This document shows positions 5,158-12,296 of a stretch of 13,716 nt of DNA, piece after piece. The first letter of the stretch is position 1, and the number at the start of each line of letters is the position of its first letter. The stretch comes from an uncultured Streptococcus sp. (GTDB lineage Bacteria; Bacillota; Bacilli; Lactobacillales; Streptococcaceae). The DNA is taken from assembly GCF_959025735.1 (NCBI RefSeq), contig NZ_CAUFJQ010000050.1, positions 1 to 13,716 of the forward strand, given 5' to 3'. A program made the position numbers and the translations under genes. The notes beneath the pieces were generated by a model that had not been told where the DNA came from, did no database searches, and saw only the letters and a list, made by a program, of their open reading frames with translations.

Positions 5158-6375
5158 CTACTTTTTCGCAACTTTTTGACCGGAATAAATGCTCCACTCT
5201 TTTGGCAGGCAATAGGCGATGGCACAAGCAATGACAAAGAAAGGAAGATTGGCATAGCCAAAGACTTCTCCTCCGATCAAGATCGGTGCGAGCAAGGTCG
5301 TGGTCGCACTGCCAAAGACACTGGCATATCCGATAGCAGCCACGACTAAGACTGGTAAGCCCAGCATAGGAGCAAGAAAGACTCCAAGTGTAGCTCCGAT
5401 CGCAAAGAGCGGTGTCACTTCTCCTCCTTGGTATCCAGCAGAGATGGTCACCACGGTAAAGAAGAGCTTTAAGATCCAGTCATAACTCTGTGCACTTCCC
5501 TGATGAAAAGCTACATCAATCAGATTGGTTCCAAGTCCACTATAAGTGCCGACCTTGGTCAGCTGGAGGGTCAAGAGGACCAAGCTGAGTCCAGCCCCTA
5601 TAAGGGCAATCCGGATATAAGGATTAGGCAGGACTTTCGCGACTGTTTTCTTCAACCAGGAAAGGCTAACAGCAAAGAGCTTCCCCGCGAGGCCAAAAGC
5701 GAGGCCAAGAAGAGCAACTTTGATCAAGGTCTCTGGTGTCCAGGTCAGCGTTTCTTTTAGTGGCACAGCAAATTTCTCTAAGCCAAGGGCATGGGAGGTG
5801 AAGCTAGCCACGATCGAGGCGATGAGCGCTGGATAGAGAGCCATCAACTGCAACTCCCCAACTGTCAAGACTTCAAGAGCAAAGAAGGTTGCTGCGAGTG
5901 GCGTCTGAAAGAGCCCCGCAAAACCGGCTGCCATCCCGGTCATGAGAAAAATACGCGAAGCATCCGGAATCTTGATGTGACGCGCAAAACGATGTGAAAG
6001 GGTCGCTCCGATCTGGACTGCTACACCTTCCCGACCGACCGAACCACCAAAGAGATGGCTCATCCAGGTCGTCAGCATGATCAAAGGCACCAAAACCAAG
6101 GGGATTTTCTCCTCACGCGCGTGTCCGACATCAAAGATCAGGCCCATCCCTTTTGAAGCCTTGCCACCAAAACGTTTATAAAGATAAACGATGACAAGCC
6201 CCGCTAAGGCCAGAAATAGAATCAAAGGCCAGTGCTGGCTTCGGAAATCTCCAATCAGGAGAAGACCTTGACCAAAAATCATGTCAATGACACCGACCAA
6301 GAGACCAATGAAAAGCGCCATCCCTGTTAGGACCACATACTGTTGTGCTTTTTGCTTGATAGATAGACTAGTCAC
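5158..6375 (-). CDS. eriC: ClC-family anion/proton antiporter, probably fluoride-specific (CLC-F)
   Basis: A 405-residue multi-spanning ClC protein. Where chloride transporters carry GSGIP it has GMGLI (76-80), with Met77 replacing the chloride-coordinating Ser, a mark of the fluoride-selective CLC-F branch. The gating region is GGSVGREGVAVQIGA (110-124) with E116. The third filter segment is GYQGGEVTPLFAIGA (314-328). CLC-F proteins export fluoride in exchange for protons and protect enolase and other targets. The start is GTG at 6375, with AGGAGGTGA six bases upstream; it overlaps the end of the chorismate mutase gene by eight bases, so translation is probably coupled. From memory, EriC-type genes at this position in S. 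mutans affect fluoride tolerance, while S. pneumoniae has a crcB pair here. No fluoride riboswitch was seen. Confidence 0.85.
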   Translation of the reverse strand: MTSLSIKQKAQQYVVLTGMALFIGLLVGVIDMIFGQGLLLIGDFRSQHWPLILFLALAGLVIVYLYKRFGGKASKGMGLIFDVGHAREEKIPLVLVPLIMLTTWMSHLFGGSVGREGVAVQIGATLSHRFARHIKIPDASRIFLMTGMAAGFAGLFQTPLAATFFALEVLTVGELQLMALYPALIASIVASFTSHALGLEKFAVPLKETLTWTPETLIKVALLGLAFGLAGKLFAVSLSWLKKTVAKVLPNPYIRIALIGAGLSLVLLTLQLTKVGTYSGLGTNLIDVAFHQGSAQSYDWILKLFFTVVTISAGYQGGEVTPLFAIGATLGVFLAPMLGLPVLVVAAIGYASVFGSATTTLLAPILIGGEVFGYANLPFFVIACAIAYCLPKEWSIYSGQKVAKK

Positions 6376-6640
6376 GCGCCCTCACCTCCTCTTGGAAATC
6401 TCTCGAGCGATTCATCATATCTTGAAACTGAGCTTGAATGGTCGCCCGATACTGCTCCTCCGTCACGAGAGAGCCAACTTTCTCAAGCACCTCTTTTTCT
6501 CTTCCTTGATCGAGCACAGGTAGGCCCTGCTGCTCCTTATATTCTACAATTTGACCGACACAGACCATCCGTCTTTCTAGCAAGGCTACAAGCTCTTGAT
6601 CGATCTGGTCAATGTCCTTACGAATCTGATCTAAATCCAT
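6368..6640 (-). CDS. Chorismate mutase, AroQ type
   Basis: A 90-residue monofunctional AroQ-class chorismate mutase that converts chorismate to prephenate, the branch to Phe and Tyr. Aligned on the E. coli P-protein numbering (offset about four), the active-site residues are present: R7, R24, K35, D44, R47 and E48. The late glutamine is close by (Q83). All-helical, normally an intertwined dimer in the cytosol. GAGGAG lies about four bases before the ATG at 6640. It is followed by the ClC gene with an eight-base overlap and preceded by flavodoxin at 63 bases, so flavodoxin, this gene and the transporter likely form one transcription unit. Confidence 0.92.
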   Translation of the reverse strand: MDLDQIRKDIDQIDQELVALLERRMVCVGQIVEYKEQQGLPVLDQGREKEVLEKVGSLVTEEQYRATIQAQFQDMMNRSRDFQEEVRARD

Positions 6641-6669
6641 GTGTCTCCTCTTTATTTTGGATATAAATC

Positions 6670-6696
6670 GAGGCTGTAATCCATCGATCCAGCCTC
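6670..6696 (-). other. Intercistronic hairpin
   Basis: GAGGCTG (6670-6676) pairs with CAGCCTC (6690-6696) in the gap between flavodoxin and chorismate mutase. The minus strand lacks a proper T-run afterwards, so it may be an attenuating or processing hairpin instead of a full terminator. Confidence 0.4.
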
Positions 6697-6703
6697 TTTG
6701 TCA

Positions 6704-7147
6704 TTAATTTGCTTTTGCTACAAGTTCTTCTGCAAAGGCTTCTAATTTTTCAATGTCTTCGTCTTCTGCAGACAAATCAACTTTGACATTTTCAGAACCT
6801 TTTTCAGCACCAGTCGCAGCGAAGCAACGGTCGAAATCATCAACTGCTTTACAGAATTCATCGTAGAAGGTATCCCCTGATCCTACAACACCGTAAAGTT
6901 TGCCTTTAAGATCAAGGCCAGCCAAATCTTCGTAGAAATCTTGAATCTCATCTGGAAGCTCTCCATCGCCGTAGGTATAAGTCGCTACCACTGCGATATC
7001 TGCATCAAGGAAGTCCTCCGCATCCACAGTTGTACACTCATCCACATCTACTTCAACACCAAGATCACGGAATTTATCCGCTACGATATCGGCGATTTCT
7101 TCAGTATTTCCAGTCATACTAGCAAAAACAATTTTCGCTACAGTCAT
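6704..7147 (-). CDS. Flavodoxin (short chain)
   Basis: A 147-residue strongly acidic flavodoxin, a one-electron carrier with FMN. The phosphate-binding loop SMTGNTEE is at 10-17. The 50s-60s loop TYTYGDGELP is at 56-65 and supplies aromatic stacking to the isoalloxazine ring. The third FMN loop GVVGSGDTFYDEFC is at 86-99. The start at 7147 is chosen because GGGAGG lies six bases upstream; a 15-residue longer reading begins inside the promoter and lacks a Shine-Dalgarno. It is the first gene of the flavodoxin - chorismate mutase - ClC unit. In S. pneumoniae, from memory, it directly neighbours the pde2 homologue; here the type VII effector cassette separates them. Confidence 0.95.
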   Translation of the reverse strand: MTVAKIVFASMTGNTEEIADIVADKFRDLGVEVDVDECTTVDAEDFLDADIAVVATYTYGDGELPDEIQDFYEDLAGLDLKGKLYGVVGSGDTFYDEFCKAVDDFDRCFAATGAEKGSENVKVDLSAEDEDIEKLEAFAEELVAKAN

Positions 7148-7174
7148 AATTTCCTCCCAAAATCTATTTTCCGT

Positions 7175-7183
7175 ATTATACCA
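7175..7183 (-). promoter_or_regulatory. Extended -10 promoter of flavodoxin operon
   Basis: The minus strand reads TGGTATAAT, about 27 bases before the flavodoxin start. No strong -35 is visible, as is usual for extended -10 promoters. Confidence 0.7.
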
Positions 7184-7263
7184 TTTTTTCAAGCATTTTG
7201 CACGAAACCTTTCCTGATAAGGTGAAAGAAGGGGCTTGTTTAAACAATTTGAACCGATTCAAC

Positions 7264-7986
7264 CTAATCGCCCTCGTTTTCCTCTTGAATTTCTTTAATA
7301 GTTTTAATTTCTTCATCTAATTTCTTATCAAAATTAGCCTTATTTTTGAAGGGATACGAATAGGTGCGCCAAGTGTACCATTTGAGGCCTTCTTCACCCT
7401 TATAGTACCATTCGATTTTAGTGGGTAAGAATTCTTTATTGTAGGTGATACGAACTTTGGAAAACTGACTATCCTTGATAGAATATCTACCTTCAAATTC
7501 TGGCGGATATTCCTCTTTCAATAATTCTTTATTTACTAAAGAATCTGGTGAGCGTGTAATTTGATAATTATTCTTTTTGATTTCATCTGGTGAAATTTTC
7601 AGATTAACTAAAATGGATGATATTTCTCTGTTAAAAGAACGTTGGTACATTTCTTTAGTTCCATAATTTCCATAACCACCATATAATTTATTCCTCTTAA
7701 TAACTGCAAAATACGAATTGTACAATTCCTTATCTTTTAAATCAAATCCTACTCCAGTACTCCACTCTTTTCCCCAGTCATTTTTATCTTGTACCAAAAC
7801 AAATCTCTGTTTCTGTAAAATATCATACGCACTACTGGTGGTCTTTCGGATAGAATTGACTTTGAGTATAGTCATAATAGCCAGTATTATTATCAGCACT
7901 GCCATTAAGAGATTTCTTAAATTTATTATACTCTTCCACTTTTTCTTCTTCTGACATTCCTTTTGTATTTCGTTGCCATGTTTCAT
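7264..7986 (-). CDS. Putative membrane-anchored immunity protein to the LXG toxin
   Basis: 240 residues from the start with the best Shine-Dalgarno (AAGGGA, nine bases before the ATG at 7986). A lysine-rich N-terminus (KKKKWK) precedes a single membrane segment at about 24-44 (LLMAVLIIILAIMTILKV), with the remaining 195 residues predicted outside. A later ATG at 7905 would begin directly at the helix but has no clear Shine-Dalgarno. The extracytoplasmic part is rich in Tyr, Lys and Glu and has no motif I can name. As the last gene after an LXG toxin it occupies the immunity position. Its topology recalls TipC, which blocks the cell-wall-targeting toxin TelC, but homology is not shown. The gene overlaps the toxin reading frame by 155 bases in another frame. 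Function is inferred from position. Confidence 0.65.
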   Translation of the reverse strand: MKHGNEIQKECQKKKKWKSIINLRNLLMAVLIIILAIMTILKVNSIRKTTSSAYDILQKQRFVLVQDKNDWGKEWSTGVGFDLKDKELYNSYFAVIKRNKLYGGYGNYGTKEMYQRSFNREISSILVNLKISPDEIKKNNYQITRSPDSLVNKELLKEEYPPEFEGRYSIKDSQFSKVRITYNKEFLPTKIEWYYKGEEGLKWYTWRTYSYPFKNKANFDKKLDEEIKTIKEIQEENEGD

Positions 7987-9751
7987 AATCTTGGTTCCCT
8001 TTCCTTACAATATCCGCAAATTGACCAACATGTCCTGTATTTTCATCTTTTTTGCCCAAGTCTTTTTCATAACGGAATAACTCTTTAGCTCTAACTCGAG
8101 TAGCTGGTTCAGGAGTGCCATCCACATCGAGCATTCCATGTTTACCTTCGTAAAACTTAGTAACATCTGAATTTTGACCTGTTGAGGGACCATAGTTAAA
8201 GGACTCCGTATTGGCGATTTCTCTTAATTCTTCATTAGAATATTTTCCTGGATTGGAATCATAGCGACCATCTGCTAGTTTATGATTGTCATAGGCATCC
8301 CATTGACTCTCAAACTCGCCGGTATCTAAATTCACAATAAACTCCACCATCCGCGCATTGTTCAAATCTTTTCCTTTAGCTGAATTGCCCTGAGGGACTT
8401 GAACCTTCATATTATAGGGACGTTTAAAGCCATCTTTAGGAGTAAAGCGATTATGGTAGTTAGAGCCGGTTGTGTAATCAAATTCAATATTATTTTCTTT
8501 ACCATATGCTAACAGTTTCTCGTAATCATTTGCGCCTTCGTAGTGACTCCGAATATAGTAAATCGCTTGACGATCCAGATAGTAGCGGAAGAAATGGACT
8601 TGCTGCCTAAGTGAATCTTTTTTGTAATTAAGATGTTTATCACCGAATGCTTTTACAACATCCCGTCTGAAATACATGTTGAAATCACCGTGTGGTGGTA
8701 GATTCTCTGAAATCTTATGCGTTTTGCTTGTCAAATGTATAAAATCATAATCGTCCTTTTCTGCTCCCAATTGCTTAAGAACCAGTTCAACTTTCGCTTC
8801 TGAATCTAGCTTACTACTAGCATACATCTCTGTATAAATATCGGATCCAATCTCCTTGGTTTCCGCATATAAAGCATCTCTCCTTGCATTTAACTCGCTA
8901 CCTGTCTTGATATCTGCTGTTCTTTTTGAAACGCCTTTGACATAACCTTTGATGGCATCCTTATCCCAGCCATCTATTTCTTTAAGGTTCATTGATTGTT
9001 CACGTAAACCCGTAAGAAATTGGTTATACTCGAACGCTGATACATCCTTTGGTTTCGTTGGCAAATATTCATTTTCAAACTCTTTATTCTTAATCGTTTC
9101 ATTTACGAGATCAGACCAGGATAAATCCTTTGGAATGGAATATGTTCCAGTATTTGGATCCCACGCTACGTTAATTTGATTGACAGCTATTTGAATAGCT
9201 TGGGCTAAAACATCAATTTCCCAGAAGATGCTTGGTGAGGTTGCATTAAATGCTCTTAGTTTGTTTAATTTTTCTTGTAGTTTATTTCTAGCAGCTTTTA
9301 CAATACCATCTAATACGTTTAAGCCTTGAAGCCGCTGTAATCTCTGCAACCGTTGAAAATCTCCAGCACTAGTCGATTTACTAGCCGCAATTTCATTAAT
9401 CTCTGCATGAAAGATAGCAATCATCCGATCACACTGTTCAATATCAGAAACCAACTTTTCTTCCTGTAAGTCCTCATCAGCCACCTCAGAGCGATAGGAT
9501 TTTGGGAGCTTTTTCACACTATCTTGTGTCGCATCCGCTAAAGCTATCCCGGCCTCTTTCAATGGCTGGACAACACTCGTAATAAAAGTACGGAAAGAAT
9601 CGTATGCTGTTCCAGATAAAAGAGAGGCAGAGTTTTCTATCTGTGTTAGTGATTTTCCAAGAGCCTCATAGGCTTTCAATTGTTGCTCAACCATAGTCCC
9701 TGTGCTAGTAGCCTGACTATCCAAACTACCTCGATAAACTTCGATCCCCAT
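7832..9751 (-). CDS. LXG-domain type VII secretion toxin
   Basis: A 639-residue effector. The N-terminal 200 or so residues are a helical LXG domain, beginning GIEVYRGSLDSQ and including the L-S-G motif at about 45-47 (SASLLSGTAYDSFRTF). The domain forms a helical shaft recognised by the type VIIb secretion system. A linker (about 200-330) leads to a C-terminal toxin region with segments such as LRQQVHFFRYYLDRQAI and RSHYEGANDYEKLLAYG. I associate these with the streptococcal DUF3114 family; they are followed by an Asp/Asn-rich stretch. The catalytic activity is not identifiable by eye. The ATG at 9751 is preferred over a GTG at 9757 because AGGAG is seven bases from the ATG and only one from the GTG. 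The gene overlaps the upstream Lap2-like gene by 26 bases, suggesting translational coupling. The anchored immunity protein suggests action outside the cytoplasm. Confidence 0.85.
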   Translation of the reverse strand: MGIEVYRGSLDSQATSTGTMVEQQLKAYEALGKSLTQIENSASLLSGTAYDSFRTFITSVVQPLKEAGIALADATQDSVKKLPKSYRSEVADEDLQEEKLVSDIEQCDRMIAIFHAEINEIAASKSTSAGDFQRLQRLQRLQGLNVLDGIVKAARNKLQEKLNKLRAFNATSPSIFWEIDVLAQAIQIAVNQINVAWDPNTGTYSIPKDLSWSDLVNETIKNKEFENEYLPTKPKDVSAFEYNQFLTGLREQSMNLKEIDGWDKDAIKGYVKGVSKRTADIKTGSELNARRDALYAETKEIGSDIYTEMYASSKLDSEAKVELVLKQLGAEKDDYDFIHLTSKTHKISENLPPHGDFNMYFRRDVVKAFGDKHLNYKKDSLRQQVHFFRYYLDRQAIYYIRSHYEGANDYEKLLAYGKENNIEFDYTTGSNYHNRFTPKDGFKRPYNMKVQVPQGNSAKGKDLNNARMVEFIVNLDTGEFESQWDAYDNHKLADGRYDSNPGKYSNEELREIANTESFNYGPSTGQNSDVTKFYEGKHGMLDVDGTPEPATRVRAKELFRYEKDLGKKDENTGHVGQFADIVRKGNQDYETWQRNTKGMSEEEKVEEYNKFKKSLNGSADNNTGYYDYTQSQFYPKDHQ

Positions 9752-10100
9752 TGTCACTCTCCTGTTCTAAATATATTTTTTTTCGATCATGATAAATATC
9801 ATTTAAATCATCTTCAATTTTTCTTTTTTGACGGTCTAATTCTTCTAATTCTTCCAAATAACTATTTGAAATTTTGCGGGATTCATGAAGAACTTCCTCT
9901 TGTAGTTGATCAAAGAGATTTCTAGAGGAAGGATAGGATTCAAATGAATTCCATAATAATCGGTGCGCTTCAGAACTATAGCCCTCAAAGCGATTCATCT
10001 CATCTTCCAAGCTTCTTTTTTCTTTTAGAATAGCCCTTTCTTTTTGATAAAGAAAATCTTCTTGTCTTCTTAATTCCGATAGTTGTTGATCGTGATTCAT
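9726..10100 (-). CDS. Lap2-like LXG accessory protein (DUF3958-like)
   Basis: A 124-residue, highly charged, almost entirely helical protein. Two coiled-coil stretches (about 2-38 and 66-112) are separated by a short break around GYSSEAHRLLWNSF. Size, helical content and position between the small Lap1-like gene and the LXG toxin match the DUF3958/Lap2 partners. In S. intermedius these bind the LXG domain and are needed for effector export. The ATG at 10100 follows the upstream stop by 17 bases; an AGAGAG purine run serves as Shine-Dalgarno. The 3' end overlaps the toxin start by 26 bases. Confidence 0.7.
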   Translation of the reverse strand: MNHDQQLSELRRQEDFLYQKERAILKEKRSLEDEMNRFEGYSSEAHRLLWNSFESYPSSRNLFDQLQEEVLHESRKISNSYLEELEELDRQKRKIEDDLNDIYHDRKKIYLEQESDNGDRSLSR

Positions 10101-10117
10101 CTTCCTACTCTCTCAAG

Positions 10118-10387
10118 CTATTGAATGCTCGCAGCAGCCGCTTCATCCACTTCTGTAAATCCAGTTGAAACACTTTGTAGGTTGGTCCCGATAGATTCTA
10201 TCGCTGCTGCAATTTCTCCTGCTTTGGTGCTAGCAGTATCAATGGCTTGATGGGCTGCATCATTTCCAGCAAGAATCGTTTTCTCATCTTTTGTAGCTAC
10301 TGCAACTCCCGAAAGTGTATCCCCACTATCTTTTAAAGAAGCCGCTAACTCTTGTGCCGTCTCAGCATTACTTTTAATTTCAATCAT
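10118..10387 (-). CDS. Lap1-like LXG accessory protein (DUF3130/TIGR04197-like)
   Basis: An 89-residue helical-hairpin protein of WXG100-like size: MIEIKSNAETAQELAASL at the start, an Ala-rich second helix (AGEIAAAIESIGTNLQ), then near the C-terminus GFTEVDEAA. That contains the FxxxD motif (F-T-E-V-D) reported as a targeting determinant of Lap1 proteins. The start at 10387 has GGGAGG about seven bases upstream; a ten-residue longer reading would run through that site. It is the promoter-proximal gene of the cassette, consistent with the known order lap1 - lap2 - LXG toxin - immunity. Expected to bind the LXG domain together with the next protein and be co-targeted to the secretion ATPase. 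Confidence 0.78.
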   Translation of the reverse strand: MIEIKSNAETAQELAASLKDSGDTLSGVAVATKDEKTILAGNDAAHQAIDTASTKAGEIAAAIESIGTNLQSVSTGFTEVDEAAAASIQ

Positions 10388-10419
10388 CCTAGTTCCTCCC
10401 ATACTCAATCTATTCATTC

Positions 10420-10448
10420 ATTCTACCAAAATATTGAACATCTGTAAA
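10420..10448 (-). promoter_or_regulatory. Promoter of the LXG cassette
   Basis: On the minus strand TTTACA (10443-10448), 17 bases, then TAGAAT (10420-10425) with TGG in front as an extended -10. It faces away from the pde2 promoter, with about 35 bases between the two -35 elements. Confidence 0.75.
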
Positions 10449-10482
10449 ACCGCTTCCACTGCCCCTACATAGTGATAAACGC

Positions 10483-10512
10483 TTGCTGGATGGTACTTTC
10501 TTATGTTAAAAT
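10483..10512 (+). promoter_or_regulatory. pde2 promoter
   Basis: TTGCTG (10483-10488), an 18-base spacer and TAAAAT (10507-10512), with TG one base before the hexamer. It overlaps the upstream ATG at 10503, which argues against that codon as the start. Confidence 0.65.
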
Positions 10513-10535
10513 TGACTAAGAAAACGAGGTATTGT

Positions 10536-11480
10536 ATGAACGTAATGAAAGACATTCTTGAAAAGATTCAAGCTTATGACACAATTATTATCCACCGTCA
10601 TCAGAATCCGGATCCGGATGCGATTGGTAGCCAGGTGGGCTTGCGGGATCTCCTGCGTGCGCACTTCCCTCAAAAGCGGGTCTTGGCAACCGGCTATGAT
10701 GAGCCGACCTTGACTTGGCTTGCTGAAATGGATGAGGTCAAGGATGAGGATTATGAAGGGGCTTTGGTGATTGTCTGTGACACGGCCAATACTCCCCGCA
10801 TCGATGACAAGCGATATACGTCTGGTGATTTCCTAATCAAGATCGACCATCATCCAAATGACGATGCATATGGCGATCTGCTCTGGGTTGATACAGACTC
10901 AAGCTCTACCAGTGAGCTGATTGCACTTTTTGCTAAGGAATTGGATCTCGAACTCCCTGTAAGTGCTGCGCGTTTTCTCTATGCTGGGATTGTGGGCGAT
11001 ACAGGTCGCTTCCTTTATCCTGCTACTTCGACTCGGACCTTTGAGATCGCTGCAACTCTTCGAAGCATTCCCTTTGATTTTACAGCACTTGCTCGTCAGA
11101 TGGATACGATCAATCTCAAAACAGCTAAGCTTCAAGGCTATGTCTACGACCATCTTGAGATCGATGAACATGGTGCTGCGCGTGTGACCTTGACACAAGA
11201 ACTCTTAAAGAAATTCGATCTACGGGATTCTGAGACTGCTGCAATTGTCGGAGCTCCTGGACGCATTGATACCGTGTCTGTTTGGGCTATCTTTGTAGAG
11301 CAGCCTGACGGTCACTTCCGTGTCCGGATGCGCAGCAAACGAAAGGTGATCAATGAGATTGCTAAACGTCATAATGGTGGTGGCCATCCACTAGCTAGTG
11401 GAGCGAACTCCTACTCCCTCGAAGAAAATGACCAAATTTACCAAGAGCTACAAGAAGTGGCACGCACAAACGAAGGCTGA
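10536..11480 (+). CDS. pde2: DHH/DHHA1 phosphodiesterase Pde2 (pApA hydrolase, NrnA-like)
   Basis: A 314-residue cytosolic DHH-family phosphoesterase. Metal-binding motifs are all present: RHQNPDPDAIGSQ (21-33), VCDTAN (D82), DHH at 104-106 and GIVGDTGRF (D155). The C-terminal DHHA1 domain ends with the substrate-binding GGGH at 281-284. In S. pneumoniae the close homologue Pde2 cleaves pApA to AMP, completing c-di-AMP breakdown; family members also degrade nano-RNA. The ATG at 10536 is chosen because GAGG lies six bases upstream and the protein then has the usual N-terminus (DILEKIQAYDTIIIHRH). The stop codon lies inside the stem of the terminator. Confidence 0.95.
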   Translation: MNVMKDILEKIQAYDTIIIHRHQNPDPDAIGSQVGLRDLLRAHFPQKRVLATGYDEPTLTWLAEMDEVKDEDYEGALVIVCDTANTPRIDDKRYTSGDFLIKIDHHPNDDAYGDLLWVDTDSSSTSELIALFAKELDLELPVSAARFLYAGIVGDTGRFLYPATSTRTFEIAATLRSIPFDFTALARQMDTINLKTAKLQGYVYDHLEIDEHGAARVTLTQELLKKFDLRDSETAAIVGAPGRIDTVSVWAIFVEQPDGHFRVRMRSKRKVINEIAKRHNGGGHPLASGANSYSLEENDQIYQELQEVARTNEG

Positions 11481-11501
11481 GAACGGTTTCTCAGCCTTTT
11501 T
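11473..11501 (+). terminator. pde2 terminator
   Basis: An eleven-base stem AAGGCTGAGAA/TTCTCAGCCTT with a four-base loop, followed by a T-run. The left arm includes the last codons and stop of pde2. Confidence 0.92.
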
Positions 11502-11516
11502 ATCTTGGTCATGGGG

Positions 11517-11545
11517 TTTTCATTTGATATTTCTTATGGTAAAAT
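11517..11545 (+). promoter_or_regulatory. Promoter of first four-helix membrane gene
   Basis: TTTTCA, 17 bases, then TAAAAT preceded by TGG. The layout is the same as that of the promoter at 12227-12255. Confidence 0.65.
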
Positions 11546-11574
11546 AAAGCTAATAAATTTTAAGGAGACTTATT

Positions 11575-12159
11575 ATGGAAAAAAATCGTTTGTTTATCAT
11601 TATCTCTGCTGCGGTAGCGATTCTTAGCTCTTTCTTGCCATGGGCAAGCCTTAATGCTGGTGCCTTTGGTTCATACAGCTGGAATGGCCTTCGCGGAGAT
11701 GGATGGTTCGTTATTATCTTCGCAGTCGTTGCGATTGTCCTTGCTTGCTTGAACGATGTGAAATCTTCACTACCAAAAGGTTTTGCAATTGGTGTTATCG
11801 TATCAGGGGCTCTCTCAACTATCGTAACATTGATCGATCTATTTGGTGTAAACAAATATGCTGTTAACTTCAATGGTTATGGCGTTTCAATTGGCTTTGG
11901 TTTGATCCTTGCTTTAATCGCATCAATCGCTATTGTTGTAACTGGTCTCTTGGCGATGTCAGGTGGTAAAATCACTAAAGGAACATTCGAAGAACTTGCT
12001 GAATCTGGTAAAGGATTTGCCCAATCTGTTGGACGCGTGACAACTTCTACTGTAAAAACTGCTGTAAATGAAATCAAAAAAGAATCACACGAACACACTG
12101 AGGGACAAGCTGATCAACCAGTTGAAGCACCAAAAGATCCAAATCAATCTGAACAATAA
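11575..12159 (+). CDS. Four-helix membrane protein, first tandem paralogue
   Basis: A 194-residue membrane protein of unknown function. Four hydrophobic segments lie at about 5-24, 44-60, 68-90 and 104-127. A hydrophilic, Lys/Glu-rich C-terminal tail of about 65 residues follows (GKITKGTFEELAESGKGF... then Glu/Pro/Gln-rich), probably cytoplasmic. AAGGAG lies seven bases before the ATG. It shares the opening MEKNRL, a GW-VII motif at the second helix, the YG(V/F)S(I/F)G(F/Y)G motif before the fourth helix, the promoter and the terminator form with the next gene, so the two arose by duplication. The long tail is absent from the second copy. It sits between pde2 and rpmE2, which I recall as adjacent in S. 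pneumoniae. Confidence 0.75.
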   Translation: MEKNRLFIIISAAVAILSSFLPWASLNAGAFGSYSWNGLRGDGWFVIIFAVVAIVLACLNDVKSSLPKGFAIGVIVSGALSTIVTLIDLFGVNKYAVNFNGYGVSIGFGLILALIASIAIVVTGLLAMSGGKITKGTFEELAESGKGFAQSVGRVTTSTVKTAVNEIKKESHEHTEGQADQPVEAPKDPNQSEQ

Positions 12160-12170
12160 TAAGATCATCG

Positions 12171-12200
12171 TCGCCTTGGCTTAGCCAGGGTGATTTTTTT
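12171..12200 (+). terminator. Terminator of first membrane gene
   Basis: TCGCCTTGGC pairs with GCCAGGGTGA (two G-T pairs, loop TTA), followed by seven T. It is almost the same as the terminator at 12728-12757. Confidence 0.85.
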
Positions 12201-12226
12201 ATCAACAAATTTATCTTATCTGTTTA

Positions 12227-12255
12227 TTTTCATACTCAGACCATTGTGGTAAAAT
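12227..12255 (+). promoter_or_regulatory. Promoter of second four-helix membrane gene
   Basis: TTTTCA, 17 bases, then TAAAAT preceded by TGG, repeating the arrangement upstream of the first paralogue. Confidence 0.65.
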
Positions 12256-12296
12256 AAACGTATTACATTCAACATTTAATAAGGAGATAAATATAA

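Noticed and set aside
5503..5997. Plus-strand open frames opposite the ClC gene
   Set aside because: Antisense shadows without ribosome binding sites or recognisable protein features.
7148..7263. Fluoride riboswitch ahead of the flavodoxin - chorismate mutase - ClC unit
   Set aside because: No conserved crcB-motif pseudoknot elements were seen; only an extended -10 promoter is supported.
10899..11198. Minus-strand frame inside pde2
   Set aside because: Antisense shadow; pde2 carries all family motifs across this interval.
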